The translations under genes and the position numbers were made by a program. Source: Pseudomonas sp. GD03919 (GTDB taxonomy: Bacteria; Pseudomonadota; Gammaproteobacteria; Pseudomonadales; Pseudomonadaceae). Taken from it: 64,000 nt of DNA. Below are positions 8,200 through 17,554 of this stretch, piece after piece. How positions within the stretch are numbered: position 1 is the stretch's first letter; each line of letters opens with the position of its first letter. The notes below the pieces were generated by a model. It saw only the letters and a program-made list of their open reading frames with translations, was not told the DNA's origin and did not search any database. The stretch is from assembly GCF_029814935.1 (NCBI RefSeq), contig NZ_CP104582.1, positions 3,472,001 to 3,536,000 on the forward strand. Reading direction: 5' to 3'.

Positions 8200-9915
8200 A
8201 TGGAGCTAGACGACACTCGGAACACGGTTATCGGCTGCACTAGACACATGCTCGTCCTTGGAGGGCCTGGGTCTGGAAAGACCACTGTAGCCCTATTGAA
8301 AGCGGAAGCGCTGATCGGCGAGCAACAATTGAGATCTGGTCAGCGAGTGCTTTTTCTCAGCTTCGCCAGGGCGACTGTAGCTAGAGTGGCCGAGCATGCC
8401 GGGAAGCTTTTGCCGGCGCTAGAGCGCAGCAAGCTTGAGGTCAATACCTACCATGGTTTCACTTGGGGGCTACTGCGCAGCCATGGGTATCTATTGCGCG
8501 CAGGTAGCCCCATAACTCTTCTACCCCCTCCTGAAGCAGCATCTAGGTTGTCCAGCATTCCCGAGGATCAGAGGGAGGCCGAAAAGCATCGGCTGCTGGC
8601 AGAGGATGGGTTGCTTCATTTCGACCTTTTCGCAAGCAACGCAGCCTTGCTGCTGGAGAGCAGTAAAGCGCTACAGCGCATCTACGGATCAAGCTACCCC
8701 CTAATCATCTTGGATGAGTTCCAAGACACGAACGAAGATGAGTGGCGGTTCATACGCGCACTCACGCCGCACAGCCAAGTCATGGCGCTAGCTGACCCTG
8801 AGCAGCGCATTTACGAATTCCGCGGAGCGAATGCAGCCCGAATCCAGGAATACGTGGATGCCTTCAATCCGGACGCTTTCAACTTCGGATTAGAGAACCA
8901 CCGAAGCAACGGAACGGACATCGTTCAGTTCGGAAATGACTTAATGAATGGGGTTAATAAAGGCAAGGCCTACAACGACGTCGCGGTGCAAGCCTATACC
9001 CCCCGGAAAGGCCAGTTGCACTTGGACTTCAAGAGGGTGGTGCTCGGCAGCATACGCCGCTTGTTGAAGGGAGGCAGAGATTGGTCCTTGACCATCCTCG
9101 TACCGAGTAAAGACTTCATGGCAGAAGTATCCGCCTACCTCGCTAGCGACGCTGATGGGCTCCCACGCTTGCCCCATGACGTGGCGTTCGACCAAGAGGC
9201 TGCTGCACTGGCCGCTGTAACCATTGCTGCCCTCTTAGAGGGAGGCCCCCACGCCGAGTCGATCACATTGAAATTACTCGGAAACCTGTGTGCCCACGTC
9301 CGCGGACGGAAAGGGGAAAAGAAACCAAGCAAGCCGAACATAGATCTTGTCGACGCCATAGACGGTGTAGCTGCTGGGCAGGAGCTGAAAAAAATTGCCC
9401 ATAAAAGGGTGCTAGCGGCTGCGCAGGAAATCTCGCAGCAGCGTCTGCAGCTAGAACTGTCAGGCGATCCTGCTGCCGACTGGATTGCCGTACGCAAGCT
9501 CTTAGATGCCAGCGCCTGCAATGAAATCAAACAGATCGCAGCTGATGGCCGCTTTGTTCGATTACTCGGCAAAGGAACTCTGTTGCGTGGCCGATTAGGG
9601 GAAGTTTGGCGGGCCACGCAGAGCTATGCAGGGGCAGAGGGCTTCGTTCGAGATGCACTCCTACAGGAGCATTTCCAAGCGGCGACGAAAGAGTGGAAAG
9701 GTATCCATCTGATGACCATGCACAAGTCGAAAGGCAAGGAGTTCACAGAGGTCATACTTTACGAAGGGCTGATGAAAGGCAGATACCTGACTGACAACGC
9801 CTCCGCTGAGCGCGAAAGGCAAGCCCGCTTGACTATGAGAGTAGCTGTGACTCGAGCGATGCAGCGAGCAACAATTCTGACTCCAAAAGGGCGGCGAAGA
9901 AGCCCTTTGCTCTAA
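8200..9915 (+). CDS. gajB: Gabija GajB, UvrD-like helicase
   Basis: A 571-residue superfamily 1 helicase. Walker A GGPGSGKTT lies at residues 21-29, DEFQDTNEDE (motif II) near 170, ADPEQRIYEFRGA (motif III region) near 200, and the C-terminal motifs MTMHKSKGKEF and AVTRAM near the end. GajB associates with GajA and is thought to sense DNA ends and relieve GajA inhibition. The gene is complete and directly downstream of gajA. The arginine-rich tail after the last helicase motif is short, so no nuclease domain is fused. Confidence 0.9.
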   Translation: MELDDTRNTVIGCTRHMLVLGGPGSGKTTVALLKAEALIGEQQLRSGQRVLFLSFARATVARVAEHAGKLLPALERSKLEVNTYHGFTWGLLRSHGYLLRAGSPITLLPPPEAASRLSSIPEDQREAEKHRLLAEDGLLHFDLFASNAALLLESSKALQRIYGSSYPLIILDEFQDTNEDEWRFIRALTPHSQVMALADPEQRIYEFRGANAARIQEYVDAFNPDAFNFGLENHRSNGTDIVQFGNDLMNGVNKGKAYNDVAVQAYTPRKGQLHLDFKRVVLGSIRRLLKGGRDWSLTILVPSKDFMAEVSAYLASDADGLPRLPHDVAFDQEAAALAAVTIAALLEGGPHAESITLKLLGNLCAHVRGRKGEKKPSKPNIDLVDAIDGVAAGQELKKIAHKRVLAAAQEISQQRLQLELSGDPAADWIAVRKLLDASACNEIKQIAADGRFVRLLGKGTLLRGRLGEVWRATQSYAGAEGFVRDALLQEHFQAATKEWKGIHLMTMHKSKGKEFTEVILYEGLMKGRYLTDNASAERERQARLTMRVAVTRAMQRATILTPKGRRRSPLL

Positions 9916-10086
9916 GCGATGTGTCGATTGCCATGACCTGTAATTGCTGGCTTAAGCCAGATCATTTAGGTTGTCTGCTTCTGGCCGGGAGTTGCCAGTA
10001 ACATCGGGCTGGAGTTGGCCGCTTTCGCCTGCTTATACCGTGCGCTTCTGCACCAGTTGATCCTCCGCTCAGCAACACGGACAATC

Positions 10087-10102
10087 CTGTACAAGAATAC
10101 AG
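10087..10102. promoter_or_regulatory. LexA (SOS) box before FAN1-like gene
   Basis: CTGT-N8-ACAG, the proteobacterial LexA consensus, 11 bp before the ATG at 10114. The N8 is A/T-rich as expected. It predicts SOS control of the nuclease-helicase pair. Confidence 0.75.
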
Positions 10103-10113
10103 TGATCACCACC

Positions 10114-11754
10114 ATGTCCGTCCCGCTAGCCCCTGAACTCTACTACCTCAGCAATTTCCGCACGGCACTCGCCTGGGTGGCAGAGCGCTATGCCGACCTG
10201 CTGTCGGATGAAGAGCGCGCCTTTCTCGACACCTTCGACAGCCTGGTCTGGCCATCACAAGCCTTGCTGGTGCGCATGATCATGCGCAAGGGCTGTCATT
10301 TTCGCCTGAGCAAGCTCGTCTACCCGGAAATCGGCGACTGCCTGACTGCTGCCGGTCCCCTGCTTGAACAGGGCTGGATCACCGGGCATGCGCTGCTGAT
10401 CGTGGATGAGATTGCCGAGCTGCTGCGCAAGGATGAGGTGCTGACTCATCTGCCGCTCACAGACCGCCGCGCGGCGCAGAAGAAGGCCGAGCTGCTCGAA
10501 CAGCTGCGCACTCAGGATTTACCCGCCCAGACCTTCATGAACTGGTGCCCTAGGCTGGATGATCAGTTGCTGAGCCTGATGGTGGGTGATCTGTGTGACC
10601 GTCTGCGCCTGATGTTCTTCGGCAATCTGGCCCAGGACTGGTCCGAGTTCGTGCTGGCGGATCTGGGTATCTACCGTTATGAATCAGTGGACATAAGCCC
10701 AGAGTCACGGGGTTTTCAGTGCCGCCAGGACCTTGAGGATTACCTGCACCTGCGCCAGTTACGCGTCAGCGTTGAGCAAGGCGCGGATCTGGCGGACATT
10801 GCGCCGCCGTTGCTGGCGTTCAGCTCAAGCAACCCTTATCTGTGTAGCCGCCAATCGCGCTTGCTGTTTCAGATCGCTCAGCAACTGGAGAAAAACGGCG
10901 CGCTGGAGCAGGCCCTGCTGCTCTATCAGCACAGCACCCATGGCGAAGCCCGCTGGCGGCAGATTCGCGTGCTGGAACAGCTGGGACGGGATACCGAGGC
11001 CCATGATCAGGCACAGGCCTTTAGCCAGGCACCGGGCAGTGATGAAGAAAGTCAGCGCCTGGAACGGGCCCTCACCCGCCTGCGGCGCAAGCTCGGCCTG
11101 CCGATAGTGAAGCGCTCCAAGGCAGCAGGCGAAAGCCGTATCGATTTGGTGTTGCCCATGCCAGAGCATGGCTGCGTGGAAATCGCTGTGCGTGATTATC
11201 TGCAGCAGGATGATGCTCCCGTGCATTACGTGGAAAACACCCTGCTCTGCAGCCTGTTCGGCTTGCTGTGCTGGGAGGCGATCTTCGCGCCGCTGCCGGG
11301 GGCGTTTTTTCACCCGTTCCACAGCGGCCCGGTGGACCTGCACAGCCCGGACTTTTATGCCCGGCGCCAGCCTCTGTTCGAGCGCTGTCTGCAGCAGCTG
11401 GAACAGCCCAGCTATGAGCAATTGATCAAGGCTCGGTATCAGGAGAAGTTCGGCCTGCAATCACCCTTCGTGTTCTGGGGCATGCTCGATGAAGCGCGGC
11501 TGGACCTGGCCCTGCAGTGCATTCCCGCCGCCCATCTGCACGCCTGCTTTACCCGCCTGCTGCGTGACCTGAAAGCCAACCGCGCCGGTATGCCCGATCT
11601 GATCCAGTTTTATCCGCAGGAGCGGCGCTACCGGATGATCGAGGTTAAAGGCCCCGGCGACCGCCTGCAGGACAACCAGAAACGCTGGCTCACTTTCGCG
11701 GCTGAGCACGGTATTGCCGTTGAAGTCTGCTACGTACGCTGGGCCGAGGTATGA
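10114..11754 (+). CDS. FAN1-like VRR-NUC structure-specific nuclease
   Basis: A 546-residue protein with a C-terminal VRR-NUC domain: GMPDLIQF near residue 491 (catalytic D), then MIEVKGPGDRLQDNQ with E-x-K near 509 and the family's downstream Q. The middle is helical and TPR-like. This architecture matches bacterial FAN1, which cuts 5' flaps and unhooks interstrand crosslinks. The ATG at 10114 (MSVPLAPE) is preferred because the longer open frame runs through the LexA box. The stop overlaps the start of the helicase gene by 4 bp (ATGA), so the two are coupled and likely work together on damaged DNA. Confidence 0.88.
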   Translation: MSVPLAPELYYLSNFRTALAWVAERYADLLSDEERAFLDTFDSLVWPSQALLVRMIMRKGCHFRLSKLVYPEIGDCLTAAGPLLEQGWITGHALLIVDEIAELLRKDEVLTHLPLTDRRAAQKKAELLEQLRTQDLPAQTFMNWCPRLDDQLLSLMVGDLCDRLRLMFFGNLAQDWSEFVLADLGIYRYESVDISPESRGFQCRQDLEDYLHLRQLRVSVEQGADLADIAPPLLAFSSSNPYLCSRQSRLLFQIAQQLEKNGALEQALLLYQHSTHGEARWRQIRVLEQLGRDTEAHDQAQAFSQAPGSDEESQRLERALTRLRRKLGLPIVKRSKAAGESRIDLVLPMPEHGCVEIAVRDYLQQDDAPVHYVENTLLCSLFGLLCWEAIFAPLPGAFFHPFHSGPVDLHSPDFYARRQPLFERCLQQLEQPSYEQLIKARYQEKFGLQSPFVFWGMLDEARLDLALQCIPAAHLHACFTRLLRDLKANRAGMPDLIQFYPQERRYRMIEVKGPGDRLQDNQKRWLTFAAEHGIAVEVCYVRWAEV

Positions 11755-14024
11755 GTTACCGAGTTGCGGTGCGGGCCCTGTGCGAGTTCACCGCCAAGCA
11801 AGGTGACCTGGATCTGCGCTTCACCCCTTCCCCCACCGCGCAGGAAGGCATGGCCGGGCATCAGACTGTGGTCGGTCGACGGGGTGAGGGGTATATCGCC
11901 GAGTTGCCCCTGAGTGGCAGCTACCCCGGCCTGCTGGTCAGCGGCCGGGCCGACGGCTATGACCCCGAGGAACGCCGCCTGGAGGAGATCAAAACCCACC
12001 GCGGCGATATCAGCCGCATCCCGGCCAATCACCGACTGCTGCATTGGGCGCAGGTCAAGGTCTATGGCTGGCTGCTCTGCCAGCAGCTTGAGCTGGAAGA
12101 GTTGGAATTGGCCGTGGTGTATTTCGACGTGATGAGTCACGCCGAGCATGCCTTCAGTGACCACTTCACAGCCGCTGAGCTGGAGGACTTCTTCAATCAA
12201 CAGTGCCAACGCTTTCTGCGCTGGGCCGAACAGGAGGAAGCGCACCGCATCAAGCGTGACGAGCATCTGCAGAGCATCCGCTTTCCCTACCCGACCTTTC
12301 GCCATGGCCAACGCCAACTGGCCGAGGCGGTTTATCGCAGTGCCCGCGATGGCCATACACTGATGGCCCAGGCCACCACCGGCATTGGCAAAACCCTGGG
12401 CACCCTGTTCCCGCAGCTCAAGGCCATGCCAGGTCAGCAGCTGGATCGCCTGTTCTTTCTCACGGCGAAAACCCCGGGGCGGCGCCTGGCCCTGGATGCC
12501 CTGCACAGCCTGCGTGAAGCCGATCAACAGATTCCGCTGCGGGTGCTGGAGCATGTGGCCCGCGACAAAGCCTGTGAACACCCGGATAAAAGCTGCCACG
12601 GTCAGTCCTGCCCGCTGGCCAAGGGGTTCTATGACCGCCTGCCGGCGGCCCGTCTGGCAGCGCTTGAGCAGGCCTGGCTGCCGCAGGCGCAGGTGCGACG
12701 CATCGCCCTGGAACACCAGATCTGCCCCTACTACCTGAGCCAGGAACTGTGCCGCTGGGCCGATGTGGTGGTGGGGGACTACAACTACTACTTCGACATC
12801 AACGCCCTGCTCTACGGCCTCACCCTGCTCAACGAGTGGCGCATCGCAGTGCTGGTGGATGAGGCACACAACCTGGTCGACCGCGCGCGCAGCATGTACA
12901 CCGCCGAGTTAGATCAGGCGCTGTTTCATGCCCTGTGCAACACAGCGCCGGGTAGCATTCGCAGCGCCCTGCAACGGGTTGGCCGGCACTGGGAGCAGCT
13001 CAATCGAGTGCAGGAGCAGGACTACCAGATCTATCCCAGCGTGCCAGATCTGTTTGTCGCCGCACTGCAGAAAGCCGTCACGGCCATTACCGATCACCTC
13101 AGCGAGCAACCCGATGGCCATGAGCGCAGCCTGCTGCAGTTCTACCTGGATGCCATGCTGTTTTGCCGCTTGAGCGAGGTGTACGGGCCGCACTCGCTGT
13201 TTGATATCACCCGCCAGCAGGACAATATGCTCAGCCTGGATACCACCCTGTGCCTGCGCAATGTGGTGCCGGCGCCTTTTCTGGCCGACCGTTTCAGCGA
13301 TGCGCACACCACCACACTGTTCTCCGCCACCCTGCGTCCGGCCAACTATTACCGTGATCTGCTGGGCTTGCCGGCAGAAGCCCAATGGATCGATGTGGCC
13401 TCACCCTTTGCCGCCGAGCAACTGAGCGTACGGGTGCTGCGCAACCTCTCCACCCGTTACCAGCATCGCGAATCCAGCCTGGCACCGATCTGCCGCTTGA
13501 TGGCCGAGCAGTACCGGCGCGAGCCCGGAAACTACCTGGCGTTTTTCAGCAGCTATGCGTATCTGCAACAGGTGCAGGATTTGTTCAGATCGCTGCACCC
13601 GGATATTCCCACCAGTGTGCAGACCCGCAGCATGAGCGAAGGTGAACGCCAGACCTTTCTCGACAATTTCACCCTGCATTCCGAAGGCATCGGCTTTGCG
13701 GTGCTGGGCGGGGCATTTGGCGAGGGGATCGACCTGCCGGGCAAGCGCCTGATCGGCGCCTTTATCGCCACCCTGGGCCTGCCCCAGGTCAACGAGGTCA
13801 ATGAAGAAGTCAAAGCGCGCATGCAGCAGATGTTCGGCGAGGCCAATGGCTACGACTATGCCTACCTCTACCCTGGCCTGCAGAAAGTGGTGCAGGCCGC
13901 TGGCCGGGTGATTCGTACGGTCGATGACCGGGGTGTGGTGTATCTGCTGGATGATCGCTTCGGCCAGGCCAAGATCAGGGACTTACTACCCACATGGTGG
14001 AAGGTCGACGCCTACCGCCTGTAA
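11751..14024 (+). CDS. DinG/XPD-like helicase with N-terminal PD-(D/E)XK-like region
   Basis: A 757-residue superfamily 2 Fe-S helicase. Walker A ATTGIGKT is near residue 208 and the DEAH box (VDEAHN) near 369. Between them, cysteines in ACEHPDKSCHGQSCP (near 274-288) and QICPYY (near 325) fit the four-cysteine iron-sulfur cluster of XPD/DinG. The first 110 residues carry GRADGYD and LEEIKTH, spaced like the D and E-x-K of Cas4/RecB-type nucleases. Coupling to the FAN1-like gene and the upstream LexA box point to SOS-induced repair. Not a plain DinG, which lacks this N-terminal region. Confidence 0.87.
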   Translation: MSYRVAVRALCEFTAKQGDLDLRFTPSPTAQEGMAGHQTVVGRRGEGYIAELPLSGSYPGLLVSGRADGYDPEERRLEEIKTHRGDISRIPANHRLLHWAQVKVYGWLLCQQLELEELELAVVYFDVMSHAEHAFSDHFTAAELEDFFNQQCQRFLRWAEQEEAHRIKRDEHLQSIRFPYPTFRHGQRQLAEAVYRSARDGHTLMAQATTGIGKTLGTLFPQLKAMPGQQLDRLFFLTAKTPGRRLALDALHSLREADQQIPLRVLEHVARDKACEHPDKSCHGQSCPLAKGFYDRLPAARLAALEQAWLPQAQVRRIALEHQICPYYLSQELCRWADVVVGDYNYYFDINALLYGLTLLNEWRIAVLVDEAHNLVDRARSMYTAELDQALFHALCNTAPGSIRSALQRVGRHWEQLNRVQEQDYQIYPSVPDLFVAALQKAVTAITDHLSEQPDGHERSLLQFYLDAMLFCRLSEVYGPHSLFDITRQQDNMLSLDTTLCLRNVVPAPFLADRFSDAHTTTLFSATLRPANYYRDLLGLPAEAQWIDVASPFAAEQLSVRVLRNLSTRYQHRESSLAPICRLMAEQYRREPGNYLAFFSSYAYLQQVQDLFRSLHPDIPTSVQTRSMSEGERQTFLDNFTLHSEGIGFAVLGGAFGEGIDLPGKRLIGAFIATLGLPQVNEVNEEVKARMQQMFGEANGYDYAYLYPGLQKVVQAAGRVIRTVDDRGVVYLLDDRFGQAKIRDLLPTWWKVDAYRL

Positions 14025-14054
14025 GCCCTAGCGATCCAGGCGAGATCAAATCGA

Positions 14055-14159
14055 TCAAACTGCACGGCCACCATAGGCCACCCTTGCCAACCCGACCATC
14101 AACAGCCCTGTGGCCAGCACGGTCAAATACTCACTCATCGAACTCAGCATGATCATCAT
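14055..14159 (-). CDS. Small single-span membrane peptide (34 aa)
   Basis: A 34-residue peptide, MMIMLSSM then a hydrophobic span ending GLARVAYGG. It starts at 14159 after a good ribosome binding site (GAGGAGCG, 6 bases away) on the minus strand. It is divergent from umuD; the LexA box at 14306 lies 147 bp upstream. It is short enough to be chance, but the combination of a ribosome binding site and one clean transmembrane span supports it. Function unknown. Confidence 0.4.
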   Translation of the reverse strand: MMIMLSSMSEYLTVLATGLLMVGLARVAYGGRAV

Positions 14160-14305
14160 GGTGAACGCTCCTCGGTTGTGATGTGTCGACCATAGGCCGG
14201 ATCGCCAGATGAGGCGACACGTAAACTTTTCGCCTGTAAAGAATTCGGGCATATCCAGCGCTGTCCCGACAGACGCTGCTTGTTCGATCAAGCCCTCGCA
14301 GATTA

Positions 14306-14321
14306 CTGTATATAAATACAG
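14306..14321. promoter_or_regulatory. LexA (SOS) box before umuDC
   Basis: CTGTATATAAATACAG, a near-ideal LexA box, 17 bp upstream of the umuD ATG at 14339. It predicts tight LexA repression of umuDC. Confidence 0.9.
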
Positions 14322-14338
14322 TAATCTGGTTACTCCTC

Positions 14339-14776
14339 ATGAGCAATGCCCTGATCCTTTTTCCCCTTCAACCAAGCGCCATTTGCCTACCGTACTTTGA
14401 CGCGCGTATTCCGGCAGGCTTCCCTAGCCCAGCGCTGGATCACATGGAGCACAAGCTCTCTCTAGACGAGCTGCTCGACATCAACGCACCCCACACTTAC
14501 GTGGTTCAAGTCTGTGGCGACAGCATGACCGGGGCCGGAATTTTCGATGGCGACTATCTGATCGTCAGCCGAGCACTTGAAGCCAAGCCAGGCGATATCG
14601 TGGTGGCTTGTCTAAACGGTGAAGTGTTCGTCAAGCGTCTGAACAAAGCCCATGGTGGGTATGTGCTGCAATCCGAGCATGCTGACTATCCACCCCGCTA
14701 TGTCCTGGAGAATGACGAATTGATGATCTGGGGCGTTGTGACCCATAGCCTTCGAGATCATCGCGCTCATGCCTGA
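14339..14776 (+). CDS. umuD: UmuD-like S24 peptidase, DNA polymerase V subunit
   Basis: A 145-residue LexA/UmuD-family protein. The self-cleavage site is Ala26-Gly27 (IPAGFPSP). The catalytic dyad is Ser62 (CGDSMTG) and Lys99 (FVKRL), the same order and spacing as E. coli UmuD S60/K97. RecA filaments would trigger cleavage to UmuD', which joins UmuC in error-prone polymerase V. The gene overlaps umuC by 8 bp. Confidence 0.95.
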   Translation: MSNALILFPLQPSAICLPYFDARIPAGFPSPALDHMEHKLSLDELLDINAPHTYVVQVCGDSMTGAGIFDGDYLIVSRALEAKPGDIVVACLNGEVFVKRLNKAHGGYVLQSEHADYPPRYVLENDELMIWGVVTHSLRDHRAHA

Positions 14777-16043
14777 GCCTGTATTTGCTTTGATCGACTG
14801 CAACAGCTTCTACGCAAGCTGTGAGCGTGTGTTTAGGCCTGACTTGCAGCGCACACCCATCGTGGTACTCAGCAACAACGACGGGTGCGTGATTGCCCGC
14901 TCTGCCGATGCCAAGCCTTTCGTAAAAATGGGCGCCCTCTTCCATGAGATCAGAGGCGACCTCAAGCGCCACGGTATCGTTGCCTTCAGCAGCAACTATG
15001 CCCTCTATGGTGATATGAGCGAACGCGTCATGAGCATCATCGAGGCGCGCCTGCCTGCAATGGAGGTGTACAGCATCGATGAAGCCTTTGCCGAGCTGAG
15101 TGGTATGCCGGAACCACTGGAGTCATTGGCCCGCTCACTGCAATACGAGGTCAAGCTGAAGACCGGTATTCCGGTCGGTATTGGCATCGCCCACACAAAA
15201 ACCTTGAGCAAGCTGGCTAACCATGCGGCCAAGCGATGGCAAAAACAAACCGGTGGCGTAGTCGACCTACGTGACCCTGGGCGCCGCGACAAGCTGCTTA
15301 AGGTCATGCCCGTAGAGGAGGTCTGGGGCGTTGGCAGACGCATGCAGGTTCACCTCAATGCCTTGGGTATCAAAACCGCCTGGGATCTGGCGACTCACGA
15401 CGCGTGGGAACTGCGCAAGCGCTTCAACGTGGTCATTGAGAAAACGGCGCGCGAACTACGTGGCACTGCCTGTTTAGCGTTGGAAGAGGCAGCCCCAGCT
15501 AAACAGGAAATCTGCTGCAGCCGCTCTTTTGGTAAGCGCTTAAAGGCCATCGAACCGATTCAGGAAGCCGTTACCGCTTACGCCACCCGAGCTGCTGAAA
15601 AACTGCGCCAGCAAGGTTCACTATGTCGGCAGATTCGCGTCAGCCTACGCACCGGTATGTTCAACCCGAGTGAGGCCAAATACGCCAACGGCCTGCTTTG
15701 CCAACTGCCCTATCCGACCGACGATAATCGCCTGATTATTGCTGCAGCTCGTGAAGGTATCAGCCGGCTATACCGGGATGGATTCAGCTACGCAAAAGCA
15801 CAGGTACTGCTCTTGGATCTGTGCGGTCGGGATGAATACACGCCTGACCTATTTGCCCCTGAACAGCCCGTGAAGACCGAGCGACTGATGAGTACGCTGG
15901 ATGCCATTAACGGACGCTGGGGGCGTGGAACGCTGCAACCGGGGCGCCTCACCAAAACAGCCGAATGGAGCATGCGACGGGAGTTGCTCTCTCCCGCCTA
16001 TACCACCCGCTGGGGGGACCTACTGAAGGTCGACGCCCGGTGA
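14769..16043 (+). CDS. umuC: UmuC-like Y-family DNA polymerase V
   Basis: A 424-residue translesion polymerase. The N-terminal metal aspartate is in [12 protein letters not shown], and the second catalytic pair is in [12 protein letters not shown] near residue 103. A helix-hairpin-helix region (EVWGVGRRM) and the little-finger and C-terminal region with NGRWGRGT follow, as in full-length UmuC. It overlaps umuD and would be co-expressed under the LexA box at 14306. The gene converges on the recombinase at 16053 with only 9 bp between them. Confidence 0.95.
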   Translation: MPEPVFALIDCNSFYASCERVFRPDLQRTPIVVLSNNDGCVIARSADAKPFVKMGALFHEIRGDLKRHGIVAFSSNYALYGDMSERVMSIIEARLPAMEVYSIDEAFAELSGMPEPLESLARSLQYEVKLKTGIPVGIGIAHTKTLSKLANHAAKRWQKQTGGVVDLRDPGRRDKLLKVMPVEEVWGVGRRMQVHLNALGIKTAWDLATHDAWELRKRFNVVIEKTARELRGTACLALEEAAPAKQEICCSRSFGKRLKAIEPIQEAVTAYATRAAEKLRQQGSLCRQIRVSLRTGMFNPSEAKYANGLLCQLPYPTDDNRLIIAAAREGISRLYRDGFSYAKAQVLLLDLCGRDEYTPDLFAPEQPVKTERLMSTLDAINGRWGRGTLQPGRLTKTAEWSMRRELLSPAYTTRWGDLLKVDAR

Positions 16044-16052
16044 GCTCGACAA

Positions 16053-16922
16053 TCAGCAATCAATACGCAAGGCCTTCGAACGAGATCGAGCGTATGCAGC
16101 ATGTGTTGTTCGAACTCGCGATAAGTCTGCTTCGCACGCAGGCTTGACCTGGACAGCCTCGGCGCGGCCAAATCGTTTATCGCCGTATCGTGCAATAGAG
16201 TCCGTCGCTTGATGCCCCATAACATAAGCAATTTCGACCCGCGACAGGCCCGATGCCTTGAGGTTTGATCCAAACTGGTGGCGCAACGTATACATACTCG
16301 GCACTTTTCTACGAGGAAAGGTCTCAAGAGCCGCGCGACGGATCGCTATGCGGATTGAGTCCAAGCTCCTGCCCTGAGAATGGAAAGCCTCAAGAGCATT
16401 GCTCACCAGCCTGCAGAAATCCTCACTGGCTTCAAGCACTCGGTCAGCACCACGCAAACCGCCATGGCTGTGTTTCGCACCAGGAATCACTATGCAATTG
16501 CCATTGACGCTGATGCCACTGAGTTCACAAGGACGCGCGCCAGTCATACTGATCAACAAAAGGGCCGCGGCCTCAACCACCTGCTCCTTCGCTAACAGCT
16601 CCTTGACCCAGCACCCAAACTCTTCATCAGAAATTCTCTGCCGCCGAGCCTGCTTGCGTTTGCGAGGCAAGCCCAAAACGGTAACAGGGTTGAGTGTCCG
16701 ATTGATTTCCTGGGCAATCCAGAAGTGATTCCGGAGCTTCTGATCCAGCGCGAGTGCATTGCGCAATCGCCTGAAATAGTCGGGCCGATATTCAGGCGCA
16801 GCCCGCAATAAAGCACCAATGATATTCAGCTCATTTAGCTCACTGACCGGGATGCCAGGCAGGCGCGTGTCGTAGAAGTGGCTGGCTAGTGAGCGGTAAG
16901 CATTTTGGGTCTCTGTGTTCAT
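16053..16922 (-). CDS. Tyrosine recombinase / integrase
   Basis: A 289-residue site-specific recombinase with the catalytic set of the family: R130 in TGARPCEL, R214 and H215 in YTLRHQF, H237 in MGHQATDS and the nucleophile Y246 in IARYG. It lacks a classic long arm-binding N-terminus, so it is on the short side for an island integrase. No attachment site is visible beside it. It may be an internal recombinase of the island or a remnant of an earlier integration between the SOS block and the dynamin cluster. Confidence 0.85.
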   Translation of the reverse strand: MNTETQNAYRSLASHFYDTRLPGIPVSELNELNIIGALLRAAPEYRPDYFRRLRNALALDQKLRNHFWIAQEINRTLNPVTVLGLPRKRKQARRQRISDEEFGCWVKELLAKEQVVEAAALLLISMTGARPCELSGISVNGNCIVIPGAKHSHGGLRGADRVLEASEDFCRLVSNALEAFHSQGRSLDSIRIAIRRAALETFPRRKVPSMYTLRHQFGSNLKASGLSRVEIAYVMGHQATDSIARYGDKRFGRAEAVQVKPACEADLSRVRTTHAAYARSRSKALRIDC

Positions 16923-17183
16923 GCTGATTCTTCTTTTTATGTGTACGAACGATCTCGCACATAACCAGCATGCTCAATGAGCAAAAGCTATCGCAACACA
17001 TAAATCAATTATTTTTGTATACGACCGAAATGACAAACGTCAACCCGAGCTGCCATGCCAAGACGGACTTAGGTTCATTGATTGAAGATGAAGCCCAACA
17101 TGGCATAGAGAAAACGGCCTCAAGCGGTTGTGACGCAACAGAAGCGACACAAGCGTGGTCCATCGCAGAACTCAGTGTTTCAG

Positions 17184-17202
17184 CGCGACAGGTTCTGTCG
17201 CT
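17184..17202. promoter_or_regulatory. Shared palindromic operator, site 3
   Basis: CGCGAC-N7-GTCGCT. The inner GCGACA-N5-TGTCGC is a perfect palindrome. It ends 49 bp before the ATG at 17252 and heads the dynamin cluster, including its own WYL regulator. Confidence 0.72.
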
Positions 17203-17251
17203 ATAACCGGGTAATGTCCTCTGCAAGCGCCACGCAAAGGAGACTCGGCGT

Positions 17252-17554
17252 ATGAGAACGGCTATGACCCACTGCTGCCGCCATTGTGAATGGCAGCAAA
17301 CGATGGTGTCCCACGATGGGGGTAGCACCACAAAAGAGTGCTTCGATCACTGCCCTTGGTGCCGCTCGCCAGAGCTTGTTGAACGTCGAGCAACCCACCT
17401 AGAGGCCCTAGCGGCTAGTTTCGCTCGTTCGGGCTACGCTGCTTATCGCCGGAGTGGCAAATTGCCATTTAAAGGGTTAGATTCGCCATGTAAGTGGCGC
17501 CAACAAAGCGCCCCCATTTCGATACGACAGGGAAGTAACGATGTCCGAAGCTAA
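17252..17554 (+). CDS. Small zinc-ribbon-like protein
   Basis: A 100-residue protein with two CxxC knuckles (CCRHCEW and CPWCRSP) about 27 residues apart, so probably a zinc ribbon. AAGGAGA precedes the ATG at 17252. It is the first gene after operator site 3 and overlaps the WYL gene by 14 bp. A second small protein with the same cysteine layout occurs at 25441, on the far side of the dynamin genes. Role unknown; the basic second half could contact nucleic acid. Confidence 0.7.
   Translation: MRTAMTHCCRHCEWQQTMVSHDGGSTTKECFDHCPWCRSPELVERRATHLEALAASFARSGYAAYRRSGKLPFKGLDSPCKWRQQSAPISIRQGSNDVRS

Noticed and set aside
11730..12869. 379-aa open frame on the minus strand
   Set aside because: Entirely antisense to the DinG/XPD-like helicase, whose motifs are clear; a GC-rich shadow frame.
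16970..17206. 78-aa frame before the zinc-ribbon gene
   Set aside because: Runs through operator site 3 and has no ribosome binding site or recognisable content.
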